Position numbers and translations under genes: made by a program. Positions 29,869-32,402 of a DNA stretch of 32,402 nt are shown one piece after another. The DNA comes from a virus, in IMG/VR virus record IMGVR_UViG_3300013132_000148, positions 1 to 32,402 of that record, one strand, 5' to 3'. Under the pieces are notes generated by a model. The model had not been told where the DNA came from. It did no database searches and saw nothing but the letters and a program-made list of their open reading frames with translations. Within the stretch, counting starts at the first letter, position 1. Every line of letters begins with the position of its first letter.

Positions 29869-31419
29869 TTAATAATAGCCACCCTTACGGCGCTTGAAGT
29901 ATTGAATCTCATCAGGCTCATCGCTAGGCAACCGGATAAACCCGCCTTGTCGGAACCGCATTAAAGCCATTGTGGTTGTATCCACCAAGTCATCGTGGGC
30001 CATAAACGGAAAACCTGCAATTTCCTCGATGACTTCCTCGCCCCAGCGTGTTTGTGGAATCCAACATAAACCTGACTTCACGATATCCGACACGGAGTTT
30101 AATCTCGCCAGCTTGTCGCCGCTACCTCGGTGGGGGGTGTATTCATTAACGGGTATGCCCGTCCTTCGCAATTCCTGATATAACGCAGTCCCTGAGACTT
30201 TCTTTTCCACAATAAACGAATCAGGTTCCCATTCCTGCCACTGCTCCATGGCAAGTTCTTTTAACTCGGGAAACTCCACACGTTTTTTGATCGCATTAAG
30301 TAAAATAACGTTGTGGGTGTTCGGCGCTTCCGTATCCGGGTCATCATTCATAAACACCCCCCATACCGTCAGCGCCGTAAAGTCAGCACGATTATGGGTT
30401 TCAGCCGCTGCATCCAGCGTCATGATGATGTATTCGCATTTGGGTGGGTCTTCTTTTTCCCAGATATTCCACCAGTCCCGTTTAATAACAGAGGCTTCTT
30501 CTGCTGTCGGGTTTTGCTGGTACTGTGCATTCCACTGGAATACCGGCATGGAAGCTTTTGTGCGGTGCAGCGCAGGTATATCAAAAAACTCAGGCCATAA
30601 CGCCTTTTCATTAGCTGACCCTGCATTAAATATAGCCGGGAACTCGACGACCTCGTAGCTATCTGCACCTTCATTCATACCCATGTCGCGGGTCACGCGC
30701 CCCGTTAAATCATCCTGATGCCAACGGGTTTGAACAATTGCAACGCGTCCTCCGGGCATCAAACGAGTTCGCGCACCGTACGTGAACCATTCATAAGCCT
30801 TCTCAAACACATCGAAGTTGCCATTGATAATATCTTGCTCGTTGTGTGGGTCATCAACTAATAACAAGTCTGCACCACGTCCAGCCAACGCTGAACCAAC
30901 GCCACAGGCGAAATACTCTCCACCCATATTGGTGTTCCACCGCCCCGCACTTTTTGAATCACTAGCAAGCGATACGTTAGGGAACACCTGCTTATAACGC
31001 ACATCGTCAATAATATTCCTGACTTTCCGACCAAAATCGACGGCTAGATCGGTGGTATGCGACACCATCAGGATCTTTTTATTGGGGAATCTCCCCATAA
31101 ACCACGCAGGAAAGTAAATAGAAACAAGCTGACTTTTACCATGGCGAGGGGGCATATTTACGCACACCCTATCTTTTTTACCCATGGCAGCGTCCATCAG
31201 CAGATTTGCCAATATTCGATGGTGTTTTCCGACTTTATAGTCGGACTGCATGTGCTTACAAAACTCAATTAAGTCGTTATAACAAGCTGCCGCAGTCTTT
31301 CTTTCCTCAAGAATATCGGCAAGTTTTTCAATTTCTGCCTGTTCTTCGGGGGTAAAAGCGTCCAAATTGTCCAGCATTTGCTGGATATCTGCATCAGAAA
31401 AGTCTAAAGCTGCGTTCAT
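29869..31419 (-). CDS. Terminase large subunit (ATPase and nuclease)
   Basis: This motor subunit pumps DNA into the prohead and cuts it. The ATPase half shows Walker A at residues 90-96 (PPRHGKS), SHTTDLAVDFGRKV, and Walker B at about residues 184-190 (DLLLVDDP). A TRWHQDDLTGRV coupling motif follows. The RNase-H-like nuclease half carries Asp335 in IIMTLDAA, Glu405 in SFIVEKKVSG, and the Asp cluster around 476-480 (AHDDLVDTTTMALM). QWNAQYQQNP marks the family. The length of 516 aa is normal. The ATGA overlap with the small subunit indicates coupled synthesis. A downstream portal gene completes the packaging cluster. Confidence 0.95.
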   Translation of the reverse strand: MNAALDFSDADIQQMLDNLDAFTPEEQAEIEKLADILEERKTAAACYNDLIEFCKHMQSDYKVGKHHRILANLLMDAAMGKKDRVCVNMPPRHGKSQLVSIYFPAWFMGRFPNKKILMVSHTTDLAVDFGRKVRNIIDDVRYKQVFPNVSLASDSKSAGRWNTNMGGEYFACGVGSALAGRGADLLLVDDPHNEQDIINGNFDVFEKAYEWFTYGARTRLMPGGRVAIVQTRWHQDDLTGRVTRDMGMNEGADSYEVVEFPAIFNAGSANEKALWPEFFDIPALHRTKASMPVFQWNAQYQQNPTAEEASVIKRDWWNIWEKEDPPKCEYIIMTLDAAAETHNRADFTALTVWGVFMNDDPDTEAPNTHNVILLNAIKKRVEFPELKELAMEQWQEWEPDSFIVEKKVSGTALYQELRRTGIPVNEYTPHRGSGDKLARLNSVSDIVKSGLCWIPQTRWGEEVIEEIAGFPFMAHDDLVDTTTMALMRFRQGGFIRLPSDEPDEIQYFKRRKGGYY

Positions 31420-32048
31420 TCGTCAGTTTTAGGGGGGTTTTCGGGGTCATATTTGACTTTTATCCCCAATTCTTCGTCCACATCGACGATATTATTGTCT
31501 GTTTCGACCACATAAGGGCTGTCATCTGAAGGCTTAATCAGCCTTTGGAGCTTTTCTCGCAGTCTTTCTCGCACTTCATCGGTTGTTTGGTGCGTAATAG
31601 TGACTTCAGACCTGTCTGTAAACAATCCAACGTCAGAAACCTTACCCAAAAGCTCTAATGCACGGATTCTTACCCGAGGATCGGGGTTTCTTGACTCTTC
31701 TAATAGCCGATTTGTGACGGTATGACGGATTTCAATGGCTTTAGTGACCACTGCACGTCCATATTCGTCTAAATATGCACGGATATTCTTTAATGATTCC
31801 GGTGTCAGCATAGCTGCACGTGCTGTACTGACTGCTTTTGATGCCTTTATAGGGTTTGCGGCATAGGCTTTGGTTATTTCCGCCGCCGTTTCCTTATCTT
31901 CTTGGGTGTTATCAGTTTCCAAGCCATGCTCCTCCAGCAGTTTGATGGATTTACATGCAGCTTCCGCACGTTGCCGTAAGTCGTAATACTTTATGTCCGG
32001 TGGTAACGGCACCCCAAGCTCAGGTTCTATATGTATGACGTGTTCCAT
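31416..32048 (-). CDS. Putative terminase small subunit (210 aa)
   Basis: It precedes the large subunit with a 4-base overlap. The protein (MEHVIHIEPELGVPLPPDIK, KYYDLRQRAEAACKSIKLLE) has helical segments (TPESLKNIRAYLDEYGRAVV). The conserved-looking RIRALELLGKVSDVGLFTD is typical of phage small terminases that end in a TDRSEVTITH strand. An acidic tail completes it (NNIVDVDEELGIKVKYD). The frame is open upstream to 32105, but that first codon is TTG and coincides exactly with the -35 box of the promoter, so the ATG at 32048 is the true start. Role, by position and pattern: pac or cos recognition and regulation of the large subunit. Confidence 0.85.
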   Translation of the reverse strand: MEHVIHIEPELGVPLPPDIKYYDLRQRAEAACKSIKLLEEHGLETDNTQEDKETAAEITKAYAANPIKASKAVSTARAAMLTPESLKNIRAYLDEYGRAVVTKAIEIRHTVTNRLLEESRNPDPRVRIRALELLGKVSDVGLFTDRSEVTITHQTTDEVRERLREKLQRLIKPSDDSPYVVETDNNIVDVDEELGIKVKYDPENPPKTDE

Positions 32049-32077
32049 TTTCGCAAGTCCAATAAGACCGAGAGCTA

Positions 32078-32105
32078 AATATAACAAATAAACAAAGGAT
32101 GTCAA
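32078..32105 (-). promoter_or_regulatory. Strong sigma70-type promoter for the late operon
   Basis: Reading the minus strand, TTGACA (32105-32100, perfect -35) is followed after 16 bases by TATATT (32083-32078, 5 of 6 matches to the -10 consensus). Transcription would start near 32071-32072, leaving about 23 bases before the ATG at 32048. No other match of this quality is visible in the window. Confidence 0.8.
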
Positions 32106-32114
32106 ACGTTGACG
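32099..32114. promoter_or_regulatory. Near-palindrome overlapping the -35 box (candidate operator)
   Basis: The plus strand reads tgtcaaacgttgacg around 32100-32114: GTCAA and TTGAC arms, five bases each, around ACG. One arm is the minus-strand -35 hexamer, so a protein binding this site would block or reshape the promoter. It also gives a TTGACG on the plus strand, without a well-spaced -10. Confidence 0.45.
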
Positions 32115-32402
32115 GGGGGCTTTCTATATATAAGGGGGGTGGGGGTAACTATAACCGGCTAGATTTAACAAGGGGGGGGGGTACTATTACTTTTAAAAAA
32201 CGCTACGTGGAGTATTAACTTAAAACAACTTATACATACATATGTCACGTGGAGTTTTTGTCTTTTTTTGATTTCTGTATGACTATAGTTTTTATAAGTA
32301 TGTTTGAGGGTGCGGCGAGTATTTACGCGGAATAGTAGACCTAGACAGCCGGGGGGACTCCAAAGCCATACCGGGCCTCCCCCCTCGGGTGGGTGTTAGG
32401 GA
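32106..32402. other. Non-coding stretch upstream of the packaging genes, with G-tracts and repeats
   Basis: No convincing complete gene is present. It holds runs of G on the plus strand (32114-32119, 32134-32139, 32141-32145 and a 10-G run at 32172-32181) and an A/T-rich block near 32181-32300. The 9-mer ACGTGGAGT occurs twice (32205-32213, 32247-32255). An imperfect stem lies near the end (gggggga at 32351-32357 with tcccccc at 32378-32384). On the minus strand a 36-codon open frame enters from the right edge and stops at 32292-32294. It could be the tail of an upstream gene but has no recognisable content. Confidence 0.6.
32205..32255. repeat. Direct repeat of ACGTGGAGT, 42 bp apart
   Basis: Both copies (32205-32213 and 32247-32255) have the same orientation and sit 42 bp apart, four helical turns. 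They lie in A/T-rich DNA upstream of the promoter. They could be activator or terminase binding sites, or pieces of phage-polymerase promoters. Not proven. Confidence 0.5.

Noticed and set aside
32048-32105. Extended small-terminase start at TTG 32105
   Set aside because: It would place both promoter hexamers inside the coding sequence and lacks an upstream ribosome-binding site.
32109-32134. Divergent plus-strand promoter using TTGACG
   Set aside because: The best -10-like hexamer (TATAAG) is only 14 bases away and nothing is encoded downstream on the plus strand within the window.
32292-32402. Partial minus-strand gene entering from the right edge (36 codons to a stop at 32292)
   Set aside because: It has no start, domain or codon pattern that I can support; such a short open frame is expected by chance.
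1-32402. tRNA genes, integrase or other lysogeny genes
   Set aside because: I found no cloverleaf-like sequence with CCA/TTC landmarks and no recombinase, repressor or attachment-site signature in this window.

Overview
The window is a late (virion-assembly) gene block of a tailed bacteriophage. Every gene I can support reads on the minus strand, so the natural order runs from the right edge (position 32402) to the left edge (position 1). The gene set points to a short-tailed, podovirus-like phage: a large P22-type portal, a Mu gpT-like HK97-fold capsid protein, an SU10/P22 gp4-type adaptor, a P22 gp10-like hub or stabilisation protein, a lysis pair, many fibre-like proteins and no tape measure or sheath. 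Several small genes look like ones I recall from uncultured aquatic phages. No integrase, repressor, tRNA or host gene is visible. The host cannot be named.

Layout in transcription order. (1) 32402-32049: non-coding DNA with G-tracts, a repeated 9-mer, a palindrome and a good sigma70-type promoter. (2) 32048-23797, packaging and head: small terminase, large terminase, portal, a 66-aa protein, a GroES-like co-chaperonin, a scaffold-like coiled-coil protein, a 149-aa protein, a probable decoration protein and the major capsid protein, closed by an intrinsic terminator. (3) 23666-21129: two small structural proteins, a DUF6321-like protein, a membrane/coiled-coil protein and four small very basic proteins, three of which share a RADGIA-KGKT-type motif. 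(4) 21132-18792, connector: the 309-aa adaptor, a zinc-ribbon protein, two tiny basic proteins (56 and 63 aa) and a second, 216-aa adaptor. (5) 18795-10524, fibre and adhesin block: four small virion proteins, a glycine-rich adhesin, a 2OG-Fe(II) oxygenase, a 121-aa protein, a 541-aa protein made of 24 copies of a 20-residue repeat, a fibre with a conserved N-terminus, and a 665-aa protein that joins the same repeat to a predicted seven-bladed propeller. (6) 10510-9561: holin and GH24 endolysin. (7) 9558-1: the gp10-like hub, a fibre-like protein, a 150-aa unknown, a cupin-like protein and a giant protein cut by the left edge.

The most unusual object is the giant gene at 5834 to beyond position 1: at least 1,944 residues, of which about the last 800 visible are about 32 tandem copies of a 23-27-residue unit built around AEGRVYNGTIY. 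I do not recognise this repeat as a named family. It is the best candidate for something undescribed here. Genes are packed with 1-11-base overlaps or very short gaps, mostly ATGA, TGATG or GTGA junctions. This implies coupled translation of long late transcripts. The only clear punctuation is the promoter before the small terminase and the terminator after the capsid gene.
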